64,000 nt of DNA from Cardinalis cardinalis (lineage: Eukaryota; Chordata; Aves; Passeriformes; Cardinalidae): NCBI GenBank assembly GCA_014549065.1, contig JACDOX010000157.1:808554-872553 (forward strand). Direction: 5' to 3'. This document shows, one piece after another, positions 1 to 11,707 of the stretch (the first letter of the stretch is position 1; the number at the start of each line of letters is the position of its first letter). Made by a program: the position numbers and the translations under genes. Under the pieces are notes generated by a model. That model made no database searches, was not told where the DNA came from, and was given only the letters and a program-made list of their open reading frames with translations.

Positions 1-779
1 ATGCAGCAGAAATCAGCATCTCTCTGGTGCTCAGTTTTCAGCACTATGAATGCTGGTGATGGAGCTCTCCATTTCCAGGACTAGTAGCCCAAGGTAGCAG
101 CCCTCAGAGCCCCTGGACCCGTATCCTATATCTCATAAAACATGGTGCCTTCTGTAATGCCAGCATTTATTTGAGCCCATTTACTGCACTCGGGTTAGTC
201 ATGTCAAGATCAAGGCCTGCAGCCTGAATAAATCACGGCTTCAGCGTGTTCCCTCTGCACTGCTCTGCTGCTGAGCTACCAGAGAGGGAATTGCTCCTCA
301 GGCTCAGGGAGAGAGATCTTTATTTTTAGTGCTGAGGACGAGAGGATCTGTCCTTGCTGATGACTCATGTCTGAAGGTTGTTACATTTGCAGCCTGTCAG
401 AGGATGTGCTACACATGAAGAGCAGGGGAAAAAAGTCCAGNGACAGCAAAACTCCTCTTCAGGTTGCCTGACTTTTTGAGTTCTATTCAATGGAACTTTT
501 CCCAGCATTTCCTTCTAGCTTTTCCCCTCCTCTCATGCTGCATTTTCCATTATCTTTAAACTCACAGTGCACTTTGAGGCATCACTCTGAAATGCCTTTT
601 GAACTATCATGTTTATTATGCACCATTGTATCCAAAACACTTTTATTCACAGATGGAGGCATTTCCCCCTTTTTTTTGGCCTTTTCCCAGTTTTATCCTA
701 TAAAACTGCCAGCCCCAAAACACANACAAGAGTTTCTGATACTGTCCTATGAAGTGTAGCAGGATGTACAATATAGGTA
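1..779. other. non-coding stretch, nothing recognised
   Basis: I see no gene, RNA or recognisable repeat here. The first 350 bases have moderate G+C and the rest becomes T-rich. The one open frame on the plus strand (490-759) has no recognisable motif and is interrupted by an ambiguous base. Confidence 0.6.
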
Positions 780-1330
780 CAAGTGTAGTAACTCCGTAAC
801 ATTAACAAAAAAACCTCAAAACTTCTCTCCCTAAACAAAGCAAAGAAAAAATATATTTTAAAAGTAGTAAACTAACTAAAATTTTAGGGTTNGTTTCTTT
901 ACATTGTCAATTTAAAAACTACAAGAAAAATAAAGTGTCCTAAAAGTTTTGTTTTAATTCTTATTACTGTTTCTTTTAATTTCTACTAATAAAATTTTCT
1001 TTATACCCTTTTAAACCTACTTTNCCTTTCTCCTAATCCTACATCACAACAAAAAATAAGTGCATGCACTCTAATAAATACACTAATAATTGGTCAACAC
1101 TAAACCAACCACACTCATCAGTACATTAGCCAGAAAATCTCAAATTAACAAACCAAAACCACTACACCCTGTTACAGCACAGAAGATTCTGAAGGCCAAA
1201 CCTCAGCATCCCTTGCACCTCTACTGCCCTTTTCAGACCCTCAGCATAAAGCAGGCTGTTGGGAAGGTAGAAGTTATACCCTTAGTTAAAAAACCACAAA
1301 AACATGAAGAACACTAACACCACAGTTCTG
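780..1330 (-). repeat. G-poor, strand-asymmetric candidate interspersed repeat
   Basis: The plus strand is strongly depleted in G over about 500 bases, with A-, T- and C-rich runs and AATAAA-like words. Composition returns to normal by about 1330. Such one-sided composition is common in transcribed or retrotransposed units. The reverse strand resembles T-rich parts of passerine interspersed repeats that I half recognise, possibly a retroviral-type LTR, but I cannot name a family or place exact ends. A plain low-complexity AT region is the alternative. A short open frame at 1090-1317 lies inside and has no recognisable domain. Confidence 0.35.
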
Positions 1331-3646
1331 AAAAAGTTTATATTCAAGACTTTGTATTCATAGTCAAACTGCTCATCCAGGGGTTTTGAAGGCATTTGAA
1401 GAAGGGAGGTATCTAAATCCTTTGGGCAATAGNATTGAGGAACTTAGTCCCCATGTCAATACTTTTATGTCACCTGAAACACCCATGAGTACAGTCCACT
1501 AAACAAGGCAAACCACCTCAGACAGCCACTCTCAGCACTAGAGTTAGGGAGATATATACATTCCAAAGGGATTAACAGGCCTGTGATCTGCTGCCAGAGC
1601 TGGTATCATACACACTGCATACTGTGCTGAGTGTGCTGTCCACGGGTGACCATAAATATCTGTTGTAATAAGGGAGATACAGTCAGTTATACAGCTGGGA
1701 TAGCAACAGAAGGGCACATTCACTGAAAAAAAAAATCAATTTTAATTAGGAAGACAATTATATTTTCTCCCAAAGGTTGCCAGGGTCTCAAGATTTATCT
1801 TTAAGGTGATGGAGAAGTAATCTTTTGCCGTTCTATATCTCCTGGGTAGCACTGAACTGTGGAACTATTGCAGGTCCAAGGAAAGACCACGAGGTCCCTC
1901 AAGGTCTTATAAGGAAAGGCAATAAAAATCACTGGCACATCATTAGCCTGTCCCTGCAACAGCAGCTTATGATTACATCCTTGGATTTCTCCTAGCAAAG
2001 GTTTGTCCAGCTTCTCCCAAACTCTGCAGCAGTGACTGGGCCTGCACTTCTGCCCTCCTTCCTATGGAGAGCTGAGCTTTGTGCAGGTAGGTGGCTCTAG
2101 GTTAGAGACCATCTTCCCTAAAATAGGCACAAACTACACGAGCTCTCAGATGGAGACAGCTGCCTGGCCGCTGGGAGCTTCTTTGGGATTTTTATTTAAA
2201 AAATTAGTTCCACTAGGTGAGAAAAGAAGTTATCCAGATATTTCTGAAGAACAAGGAGCCAATTGCTCCCAAGCCTTTCCAGTCTAATGAGGAAAAGTCA
2301 GCAGCTGAAACGCACAGGAGGTACCTGATAAATGTTTCTAGATGTCAGTGCTTGCCTTTTCTGCCACTTCCTTGCTTTCTCTGCTCTGTGNTTCCTCTCT
2401 GCTCCTCCCTGATCCCTCACTTTGCCTCCTGGACAAAATGTCAACAGCNACTACAGCCTTGTGCCTCTTCACATCCTTCCCTCCACACTCACCTCTGCCA
2501 GAGTAACCCCCTAGAGCTGCTCTGTCACATTAATGAGGTAGCTTACAAATAGCAGCCAGTCTTAATTTCCCTTCTCCACTACTTGCAAGTGAAACACCCT
2601 GTATGGAACAACCAAAGCTAGACCCAGAGGCCCAGGCTCCCTGGTACAGTCTAATCCTTGACCCTTTGCCAGCTAAGGTTTTGCTCTGTGGCATTGCCAG
2701 GGCAGATCTTTCTCTATTTTTGTGTGTACACANTACTCCATAGCCTTGGTGAAAGGTACTTTTGAATTATTATCNCCAAATTCCAGGCAAACTACTGAAA
2801 AATCATAGTTTGCTACAGACACTTCAATCAGCTTTGTGGAACACAACCATTTGTAATAAAAAAAGATGAGCACTGGATCCTCCCAAGCAGTACTGGAAAA
2901 AGATCTGTCAAACTACTGCCCATGTTCACATCTTCCTCTTCTCTCTACAATGGATTTCTATTACAGACTTCAAACATGCTCTGCTCTGAAAACAGCCCCA
3001 TTGATGTCAAGATGTCTTCAGCATATAAAACAAGTGCAGGGTACATAAGAGAGAGGCACAGCATGGCTCTGGAGTTTTGCATATTCTTGCAGCAGTGTTC
3101 TACTTTTTGAGATGTTGGAATTGCCAGTGAGTGGCCCAAAGCTGCAGGACCTTCCAGGGTGATCAATCTGTAATTTCCACATGTCTTATTTTCTCTCTGA
3201 AATATATCCCATTATATATTGCCATGGTGATACTGCTGCGGTTTTGTTTCACATCCTAGTCAAATCAAAGAGAAATGCTTCAGAAACAATAAAATATTCC
3301 CATGGCTTTTTAACACCACAGCAATTTAAGCTGTGCAATGCATACTCTGCTATTTACTCATCTCCCAAAACAGTGAAAACCCTCTTGTCCAGCTGTCACA
3401 ATTTTGATCCTGAATGTGCAAACTATTAGCAGTTCAGGAGGGCTGAAAACTCCTTGCTGACACTGACACAGCAGCAGTGGCTCAACACCCCAGAATGTGT
3501 GATTTGTGCTTATCAAAGCCAAAGGTCCAGCCCTGAGCAGCATCACTGTGAACAGCACCTTGGAGCAGCTTCAAACCTAACACTCTTCAGTCAGTGTAGT
3601 GCAGCCATTGGAATAAATGCAGAATATCCCTGTATTGATAAAACAC
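1331..3646. other. non-coding stretch, nothing recognised
   Basis: No repeat family, RNA or splice-flanked open exon could be supported. Open frames of up to 111 codons occur on both strands but overlap each other and carry no motif. Six isolated ambiguous bases are present. Confidence 0.6.
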
Positions 3647-3694
3647 ATACAAGGAATATATTTCAAACATATACAAGGAATATATTTCAGACAG
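3647..3694. repeat. two-copy 24-bp tandem duplication
   Basis: A 24-base AT-rich unit beginning ATACAAGGAATATATTTC is present twice head to tail. The copies differ only near their 3' ends. This is a local slippage or duplication product. It falls within a short open frame (3454-3708) that I do not regard as coding. Confidence 0.85.
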
Positions 3695-4140
3695 AAAATC
3701 TGTCGTAATTTTAATAAGTAAGAAAATAAAGCTCAGAACTGAGACTGAAAATGCAGGATTATTTTTTCCTCTCCATCTTGGTGATCTTGGAGTGTCCAAA
3801 GTGATGTGAAAGCCGTGGAAGTAAATCCGTGAAGGGAACTTAGACTTTAGAGAGACATTTGAAGATTAATTTCAGTTGTAAATAAGAAACTTGCTTATTC
3901 TTTTCTGTAGAACACTAGAACAAGCCTTTTTAAAATAGTGTTTTATCACTATAAATTCTGGAAAGCTTTCTGATTAAATGCAATTGCATTCAGGGATGTT
4001 TTTATTATGTGATTTCAACAAACAAACTTGAGAGTAAAACTCAATTTAATTTCAGGAAGCAATGAGACAGGGTAAATTTAATAGGAACATATTGTTCCAG
4101 GCATGCTCTATGCCAGGCTGCAGACCTTGAGCAAAGCCAG

Positions 4141-4320
4141 CCATCTGAGAGCAGCAGGGGAGAGAATGAGAGAGACAGAGGGAGGTAAAGAATGAGAAGG
4201 AGGGGGAGGACAGCACAGAGAAAGAGACAGATAAGAGAGGAAAGTTCCTGTCAGACTTTCCTGTGATGAGAGAGAGAGGAGTTGAACACTGTGGGAGAAG
4301 GAGATATGAGGGAGACACTG
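4141..4320. repeat. purine-rich (GA-rich) low-complexity tract
   Basis: The plus strand is dominated by GAGA, GGAG and AAAG words for about 180 bases, with few pyrimidines except in scattered CA or CT dinucleotides. This is degenerate GA-rich simple sequence. Such tracts can form unusual duplexes and commonly vary in length, but no function is shown. The pyrimidine-rich reverse strand yields two overlapping Ser/Leu/Pro-rich open frames that are by-products of the composition. Confidence 0.75.
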
Positions 4321-4329
4321 AGCTGACTG

Positions 4330-5220
4330 TGTATAAAATAAAAACAGTACACACAGCACAAGCCCAAGACGCTTTCCAACTTTCACAAAGTCAATGCAAA
4401 GACTCCTCTAATTCATCTGGTGGCATTGCTCAAGCTGCCAGTAAATAAAAGGCAGTGCTTGTCCCTCTNTTCTCCCTGCCTTCCCAACAGGAAGGGGCTG
4501 TGGAGAACAGAATGCCACTGTCTGCTCCTCCCTAATCAAAGGTGACAGGGAGGGAGTTCCCCTGGAATTCAGCAGGGATGGTTTTTAGCCAGGTGGGCTC
4601 CCTGTGCCCTGCTGGCACACCCCATAGGACAGGAGCCAGAGGGGCAGGACTGAGCACATCCAACCAAGAATGTTTTCTAGAGCAGGCTGTAAGATTTCAA
4701 GGTCTTTGAACCTCACATTCTCCATCAAGAGCTTTTCAGCAAGTTCTAGTGAAAAGTAGAAAATAAAAGTATCCCTAAGCCCTTTTAAGGAAGGCACCAG
4801 CTTGTGNAAAGAGCTCCAGTGCATCAGCTGACAAACTTGTTGCTGTTTTTTTTGTTCTTCCTCCCTTCAGCTCCTGTCTCCTGATCACTTTGTTTATTGA
4901 ACCAGGTTTTAAGANCTCTGGTACAAACCCTGTGACACTGTATTTAAAAACATGCCATGTGCGTGCCTGGTTTGAGCAACGCTGCTAATGAGAATGTCGA
5001 ACACAAAGACCTCACCCTGATGATTCTCAAAACGTGGCTGATAGAGGATGTTCAGTCTGATATACAGCCATGGGATGAGAACGAATTTTACCAGCTGAGC
5101 ACCTGTAAACATCAGTTGGTATANCAAGATATACATTGAATTCCTCAGCATGAGAGGCTCTGTGCTTTGGGGAGCCAGTCTGTGNCTGTACAACCAGTGC
5201 TGGCCTGGCTTGTGGGACAC
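4330..5220. other. non-coding stretch, nothing recognised
   Basis: Unique-looking sequence of mixed composition. It holds short open frames on both strands without motifs and several isolated ambiguous bases. No repeat or RNA was recognised. Confidence 0.55.
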
Positions 5221-5221
5221 T

Positions 5222-5312
5222 TTGGAGTCAGGATCCCTTCATCAAATCTGAGCTCTCACAACATCTGCATATGTGAACTTGGGCAAATAATTGTTTCTAT
5301 TCATACTATCAT
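5222..5312 (+). repeat. MIR-type ancient SINE remnant
   Basis: The sequence follows the MIR SINE in order. It opens with the GGAGTCAG word, then a decayed B-box/tRNA-related part ending in AAATC, then GCTCT, and then the core word GTGAACTTGGGCAA, which corresponds to the well-known MIR core (GTGACCTTGGGCAA in the family). MIR elements are tRNA-derived SINEs that spread before the amniote radiation and have long been inactive. This copy is on the plus strand and heavily diverged. Both ends are approximate. Confidence 0.7.
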
Positions 5313-6603
5313 ATATTATTCCAATTGTCCAAACTAAATACTTAGCCAGGTTATAGAGCCCTCTCTTGCTCAGANACTGTTTTGGTAAAAGGCTTGTAAG
5401 AAAATCCATTTTCTCCTCAGGATGGTGAAGANCAACAAACTATTATAACTAAAGCAGCACATTTCAAAATAATATANCTCTTTAAAATTTATGTTGATTT
5501 AACTGGAAGGACATTTATGGAAGTTTTGGATTCTTTTGGAAATCCCTCCTTCAAGCAAGGAAACTTTCTATGCAGAGCTGGTTCTCTATTAACGCGTTCT
5601 CAGTTGCTACGTGGTTATCCCACGATGCACAATGATTTATGAACACAGATAGGATTAACTCTGACCTTGTGAANACCAGCAACTTCCCTCTTCCTTTTCT
5701 CCTCACCTGAATAACTTACTGGACCCCTTAAACAAATTAAAGAAATAAGTAAGAGTGACTGGAAACACTGCTGGACTATTTAAGTAAGCCTCAGAGAACT
5801 TCACTGGATAATTTATTCTTGTGAGAAGCATAATGATCACCCAACAAGTTTGGTTAGGAAGGTGGTTTATCAGGCCACCTTGATATACTAGGGCAAAAAA
5901 ATACACAGAACACCTCCTGATGATGGATTGCAAGATATATTAATACAGAAAAGGATTGAGATTTACTTTCAATAGTAGATTAAGGTGCTCCAATGCAGCC
6001 GAGACTAGTTCTTTTAAAACAACAGGGACTGAATTTCTTCTAGATAAGGACTTAATTTTTATTGAAAACCTACCACCTTCAAACTGCTCGAAAGTTGAGG
6101 CACTATAAAACTGTCAAATAACACCATTATTAAAAGCTTTATTTGACAAATCTTCCACTGCTGGGATAACTTGTGTGTTTGCCTTCTCTCTCACATGAAA
6201 TAAAATCATTCACTTATGCAAACTGCTGACAGGAACGGAAACAAATGGGGTTCTCAGCACAGGGTGAAACACACTATCCCCTTTCTTCAGCTTAATGGAA
6301 ACCAGAGTTATTCATAAATCATAAGGCACTCAGACCAGAGAGCTGCTCTGCTGCTGGTTGCAGAGTGCTTGGGGGAATGTGTGGGGTGCACTCAGGAAGC
6401 TCTGTATGGTGTTCTGGAGTAGCTGGGATTTTTCAGGAGCANCATCTGCATGAAACTGTCCAAGATATCTGAACTGAACAATATCTGACAACCAAATGTA
6501 GGATTTATTTTAACCTCATAACAAAAAGGTGTGAGTAGCTCTGCTAGATGGTCTGATAGTTAGCTTTTTATCTGTGACCAGTGACCTTTTGCTAGCACTT
6601 GCT
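5313..6603. other. non-coding stretch with a small CpG cluster
   Basis: No gene was recognised. At 5591-5625 four CpG dinucleotides fall within about 35 bases, including an ACGCGT palindrome, in otherwise CpG-poor DNA. The rest is AT-rich unique sequence. Confidence 0.5.
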
Positions 6604-6607
6604 ATCG

Positions 6608-6685
6608 ATTCATAGATTTTTAAGGCCAATAAGGACCTTTACACTTTTCTAGGCTGACCTCCAAATTAACATAAGCTTGTGTGAG
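6608..6685 (-). repeat. old CR1/L3-type LINE 3'-end fragment
   Basis: The plus strand reads like the reverse complement of an old CR1-family 3' end. It has an ATTCATAGATTTTTAAGGCC start, a word for AAGGACC, and then TAGGCTGACCTCC, which matches the order seen in ancient reptilian and avian CR1 copies (…AAGGCCAGAAGGGACCATT…CTAGTCTGACCTCC…). It is short and diverged, as expected for an old 5'-truncated insertion. The right-hand end is unclear. Confidence 0.6.
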
Positions 6686-9099
6686 CTTCCTCTTGTGAGC
6701 AGTCTGGTATGAGCAGCTGATGGATAAATACCTAACACTATGCCTGCCATGCAGGAGGGATTGAGTTACAAGTGGGTCACAAGCATTTGAGAAGACGTAC
6801 CAGCTCCAAGGACCTAGGAAATACTCCCAAATATCAGGAATCTCTGCATCTGGAAATTCCTGAGGAGGTGTTTTTCTGCTACCCTTTTAAAATAAAAGAC
6901 AACTTCAGATTCCCAGGCAAAGCTCCAGGAAAGCCACAGGATGATTAAGCAAGTAGGCAAATTCCTTCCTTTGGAGACCCTCCTGAACTCCCCATTTTTC
7001 AGCACACACTTTGCAAAGAGAGTTGCCTCCCCCAGGGATTGATTTCATCACACATCTTAATTACGTATTGGTGCAGCCTTTATGTGATATGGAAAATCCT
7101 GGTGATTCCTGAGTAGTCCTGGCTAAATTGTGGTGCATAAATCTGGGGCAGTGAGGCAAAACAAGGCACCCCCTGGGCTCTGGGGAGTCTCCAACCTTTC
7201 ACAGGCAAAGCAGAGTGAGAGCAGGGGAAATAAAGACTTCCTCAGATCAGGCTGTATTTTAAATGGNATTTAATAGAGAATTGGAACTAGCAAGGTTAGA
7301 GAAACGAAACAAAACAAACTAAACAAAATTCATTTTCTCTGTTGCCACAAAGAGCAGGAAAAAAATACCAATAAAGGGTAGAGGGGGATCTGAGCTCAAT
7401 CACACTCAAAGGAGTGAGGCTGGAAGTCCAGCTGAGCCATTGCAAGAGCACCAGAACTCTAACACACCTTCTGTAATGAATTCTGTCAATCAGAGCAGAA
7501 AGTCCCACTTGAAGTTAATGTTCCCTGAATATTTTCCCCATCTATTTTAAACTATGAAGCCTGGACCACTCCTTGGAGATCTGGGAAACATTCTACCTAT
7601 TAAAAACATTATTGGGCACAAGTGATAAAACACTGGCAATAATAAAATTACATTTTCAGGACCCCATTTCACAAACCCTTGCCATGTTCTACCAGTACAT
7701 CACAGAGTCATTCTTATTGCTCAATACCTTGAGTTTTAAAATTTATCATTTACTTTCTTACCAAATAATAAGTTGATGATTTTAGTTTGATTCTACTNTT
7801 GTGACAGGCCATTCTGCTTCTGGCTGTACAGGATTAGCTACAATTTCTATCAGTAATTGGTAATCTAGATTTTATTTCTGCTCTACACTATCTCCAAATA
7901 AAAACTGAGTTGCTTTCCATTGCACTAGATTCAGTAGGTCCTGCAGGTTTGATAATATAAACTACAACTCAGCCCAAAGATATTTTGGATATGTTTTGAT
8001 TATATTTTGATTAGCAGAGAAATATGTACATGCTCTTAAACACTCTCTGTCCATGAAAGCAGGAGAGCTTGTGGGCTGTNAAAGCATCATCACAAAGGTT
8101 AGTGCATGGCTATGGGTAGATCAAAACACCCTTCTCTGCAGCATTTCATAAACAACCCACAGNCCTGATTTTCTCCTTTCTTTGGTTCCCCTAAGCTTCA
8201 ACTCTCTTCCCCAGAATTTACCAACACAGCTTCTCCTCCAGGAACAGAGCCAATGCAAGTGATTACTTCCCTTTTAATATTGTTTATTAAGGATGTGGAG
8301 GGGCAGGTTAGGGGGGTGGACTGACTGATTTGTAAGATTGACCAAAAAATTGGGAACAGCACTAAAATAAAAACTTAGGAGGTCAATTGCTCAACCTAAT
8401 GAAAACACATAATAATCTGATTTTTAGACTTAAAATAACATTCGGAAGCACCAGATGAAATCAAGTCCTGTATGTCAAATATTTGAATGTGTCTCAAACA
8501 GNGCACAAGTTACAGGAGAAAATACAGAGGGAAAACTGAGTGTGGAAAGGGCGGAAGGAAGGAAAACTGAGATGCAAAGGGTTGAAACAACTCATCAAAG
8601 ACAAGGATAATAAACCAGAGAGATCACAGATGTCCTGAGCTCCACCACTATGAGTCATCCCTTTTCACACACCACTGAATAAGCTGATCAAATTAATAGA
8701 CTTGTAAAAGATACTGAATTTGTTGGCATAATATACTCCAAAGATTGCTTAGGAGAGAGTATTTTTCCTCAAATTACTAATCACTTTATATCTCTTCTGG
8801 AATGATTATAACCCCATTATTTTTCCTTTGAAGCAGAGCTACCTCTTCTTGTCTTCTCTACTCCCTTGGCACATTTTCACCTCAAGNAGCCCCTCAAATA
8901 TTACTTGTTTATTGGCTGTATTTCACTTTTCACTGCAAGCCTGAAAGGACTTAATTTTTCTGTAGGTCAGCCCAGCCTTCTCTGAAAAACACCAAGAGTG
9001 GTGTCATCTACCCAGTGAGTAATTAGAATTGTGGCATCCTCAGGACCCACTCTAGTGGATGATCCTGTTCTGTGCTCTGGGTGGATGCTTCTGAAACAC
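6686..9099. other. non-coding stretch, nothing recognised
   Basis: AT-rich unique sequence with isolated ambiguous bases. It includes a short (AAAC)-like run at 7301-7330. No transposon family, RNA or open reading frame of interest could be identified on either strand. Confidence 0.55.
7301..7330. repeat. (AAAC)n-like simple repeat
   Basis: A short imperfect run of AAAC tetranucleotides (with CGAAAC and CTAAAC variants). It is a degenerate microsatellite with no associated element that I can see. Confidence 0.7.
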
Positions 9100-9152
9100 G
9101 TGTGTGTGAGAGAGAAAGGAGGAGGGAAAGGGAAAGAAGGAAGGAAAAAGAT
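9100..9152. repeat. GA-rich low-complexity tract
   Basis: GTGTGTGAGAGAGAAAGG passes into GGGAAAGGGAAAGAAGGAAGG. This is a degenerate purine-rich simple repeat that starts with a short GT run. Confidence 0.75.
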
Positions 9153-11379
9153 ATCCAAACACTAAACTCCATTATTTTAACAGACCTTTTCACCTACTCT
9201 AAAGTTTCAGATGAAAATCAACAATGATGATGGAGTAAATGAATGTGAGAGGGATGTGCAATCATAGGAAGTCTTACTGCCACAGCTGAGTATTTTTTTT
9301 GTTCATTTATAGCAGACCCACGAGGCTCAAACTCCTGNGGCACTTCAGGTGCTTGATTTCCTACTCCTTGGCTTTAATTGAGCCCATCCACAAGGTTAAT
9401 GCTTGCTTTATTTCCACANGTGCCTGCACAGGGCTGGCACAGAAAGCTCCCCTGTCCACCCTGGGAGCAACCAGAGGCACCTGAGCAGTGCCTGAGGCTT
9501 CTGCCCCAGCATGTGGGGCCAGGACTTGCCCTCAGCCTGGCAGGCTCCTGCCTCTGAGGAGGCAACAGGCACTGGGAATGTNCAGCTCCCTGCTGGAGCA
9601 GCACAGGCAATGAGCTGGGAGCCCCACCAGCTCCTTGGGGGATTTTGCCTGTGGTTCTCCATTGCTTATTCCCAGCGCTGTCAAGCTTGCAGAGAATATA
9701 GATTTTCTGAGCCTGATAACAGAGATGGAATGGTAATAGGCAGTGGGAGATGAGAAAGTGTTAGAAGAGTAGCATTTTCAAGAAGTGCAAACTTAGCACG
9801 GTTTACTGTGGTGTTTCATGATGACTGACTGAAAATTCTTACTCAGATATAATGCCATGTAAAAAGAAAAACTTGCAACAGCTACAGCATTTCTGGAATC
9901 CCTCTGCCAGGTTTTGTCAGGNGTTGAATACTTCAATTGGAAAAACAGGAAGGAAGATTTACAGGTAACCAGTGTTGCCAAAAATAGTGGACTACAACAG
10001 CTGAAATACTGGAGCAGAAATTCCAGACAAATCTTCNTCTCACAAATAACTTTACAATTGGTACCTCTAAAGAAGCAGACTGAATATTTTTCAATATGTG
10101 GAGAGCTGTATGTGTGAAACAATAAANATTTAGTGTAAAAAGCAAAAGGAATGGGTGCTTTTCTGCTGGACAGAAATTCAGCACAACTTCTGAATCTTTG
10201 AAGATTCACTCAACTTCCACTGCAACCCAATGTGCTCTGTGGGCTCTAGCAGAACCTGGCGCAACATATCTGAACAATCAGAAAATAATATACAATGAGT
10301 GTTTTAGCACCAATAGCATAAAAGACAGCCTGAATAACAATTCTGAAGGGGCAGCTTCTCACCTGGGTGGNTCTGGCAAAGTGCATATTCCTGGCATGTT
10401 AAAACATCTCCACTTCTGCTGCACAGCTGAGGGTGCCTCTGTACCCAGCTAAAAGGAGGAGACAGTTCCCAGCTGTCAAAGGCTGAGAGCTGCACANCAA
10501 AGTGAGAGACCTGGCCTTTGGTGGGAGAGCATTATTCTCTGAACAAGGATCTTGCAAAGCCATCCTTGTCATGCTGCTACTCTGCAACACCCTCTGAAGG
10601 GATGGCAAAGCAGGACCTGATGTTGCAGAAAAAAAACCCTTTAGCACACTCCCATCTTTTTGGTCCAGACTAAAGCACAGCTAACACTGAACTGCGCTCT
10701 CTGAGCCAGGCTTTGCTCCAGTAGAAAACAAAANCCCAATGCAAAGGAATAGCAAGAATAACTAAGAGAAAGAGGAAAAAAAATACATATTGCTCTGAGA
10801 GTCTTATTTTCTGGGGTGCAGAAGATAGAACTTGTCAGTCAAATTCCAATATCTATTTCTGACTGAAAAACAGACAATGTCTATTGATGCAAATGCCTTA
10901 TAAATATTTCTTTCTGTCAGCAGATAGACAATGTCGGTATTTCCTTTTTCTTCTTATCTGCTAAGTGCATTAATGCTATTTGTCCATAATTNACCTCTCA
11001 GCAGAAAATGAAAGCAGCACCTACACACCCAAGAGCTGACACCACAAACTTGCACTTCTGTGTAAATGTATTTACACAGACATGTGTTTGTGCACACTGA
11101 GCATCACAGACATCTCTAGGAATTCNAAAAGATTCTGTATTTCATACATTATTTTTCTTCCCTAGGAAAACACCAAAATGGAATCTCNTTCCCCTGAATC
11201 CCACTTTTTCCCCAGTCAGGATTCCATTCTGTTGTTTCTCTTTCTGCAGAGTACAGAGGCTATCACGGCGATAATGGGAGAGATTCAAACCATTCCTACA
11301 CCAGCCCAGAGCTTCTTTGGCTCTCGTGTTCTCAGTGACACGGGCAGCTCCACTAGAGAAAAGCACTTATAGGTGCCAC
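9153..11379. other. non-coding stretch with a locally GC-rich patch
   Basis: The sequence is unique-looking. The patch 9410-9660 is clearly richer in G+C (runs of GCCTG, CAGGC and CTCCTG) but not in CpG, so it is not CpG-island-like. Overlapping open frames on both strands follow from the high G+C and have no motif. Nothing else was recognised. Confidence 0.5.
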
Positions 11380-11437
11380 ATTTTAATCCCCATGCCACGT
11401 ACACTTANATTTTAATCCCCATGCCACCCACACTTAC
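11380..11437. repeat. two-copy 29-bp tandem duplication
   Basis: A 29-base unit beginning ATTTTAATCCCCATGCCAC occurs twice in direct succession. The copies differ at a couple of positions. The end of the first copy holds an n where the second has C, so the n occupies one base position. Confidence 0.85.
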
Positions 11438-11589
11438 TCCCACCAATGTGGTTCTGCAACACAGCTTTGAGGGCTCCTCTCACTGCTGCTGCCACGGAAC
11501 CTGCCATGCCTTTAACAAGGATAAGNGTTGTGAGGGCATGCCCAGAATATTACCAGCTTGGTAAAGCTTTACTGAGGATGTTCAGCCCT

Positions 11590-11707
11590 GGTGTCCCCCC
11601 ACGCTGGTTTTGAGACAGAATGTAAATTGTTTGTGTTCGGTGCTGCACACGAGGATTTGAACCCCAGAACACTCCTGCCTTTGTGCTTGGACTGCTAAAC
11701 TGCTACC
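11590..11707 (-). repeat. tRNA-derived SINE remnant, probably MIR
   Basis: On the minus strand the word GGTTCAAATCC (complement of 11653-11663) is a perfect RNA polymerase III B-box. It is preceded by a CTGGG stem-like word and about 35 bases upstream by a TAGCAGTTTAGCAG stretch resembling an A-box region. Downstream, an AATTTACATTCTGTCTCA-like stretch is in the place where MIR elements carry their conserved core. I could not fold a full cloverleaf because the acceptor ends do not pair, so this is not a functional tRNA gene. MIR is the most likely family. Confidence 0.45.

Noticed and set aside
3130..3170. GCAGGACCTTCCAGGGTGATC as a CR1 fragment
   Set aside because: Too short, and not supported by flanking similarity.
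11640..11707. Functional tRNA gene on the minus strand
   Set aside because: The B-box and T-arm are good, but the acceptor and D-arm do not pair and no cloverleaf forms. A SINE remnant fits better.
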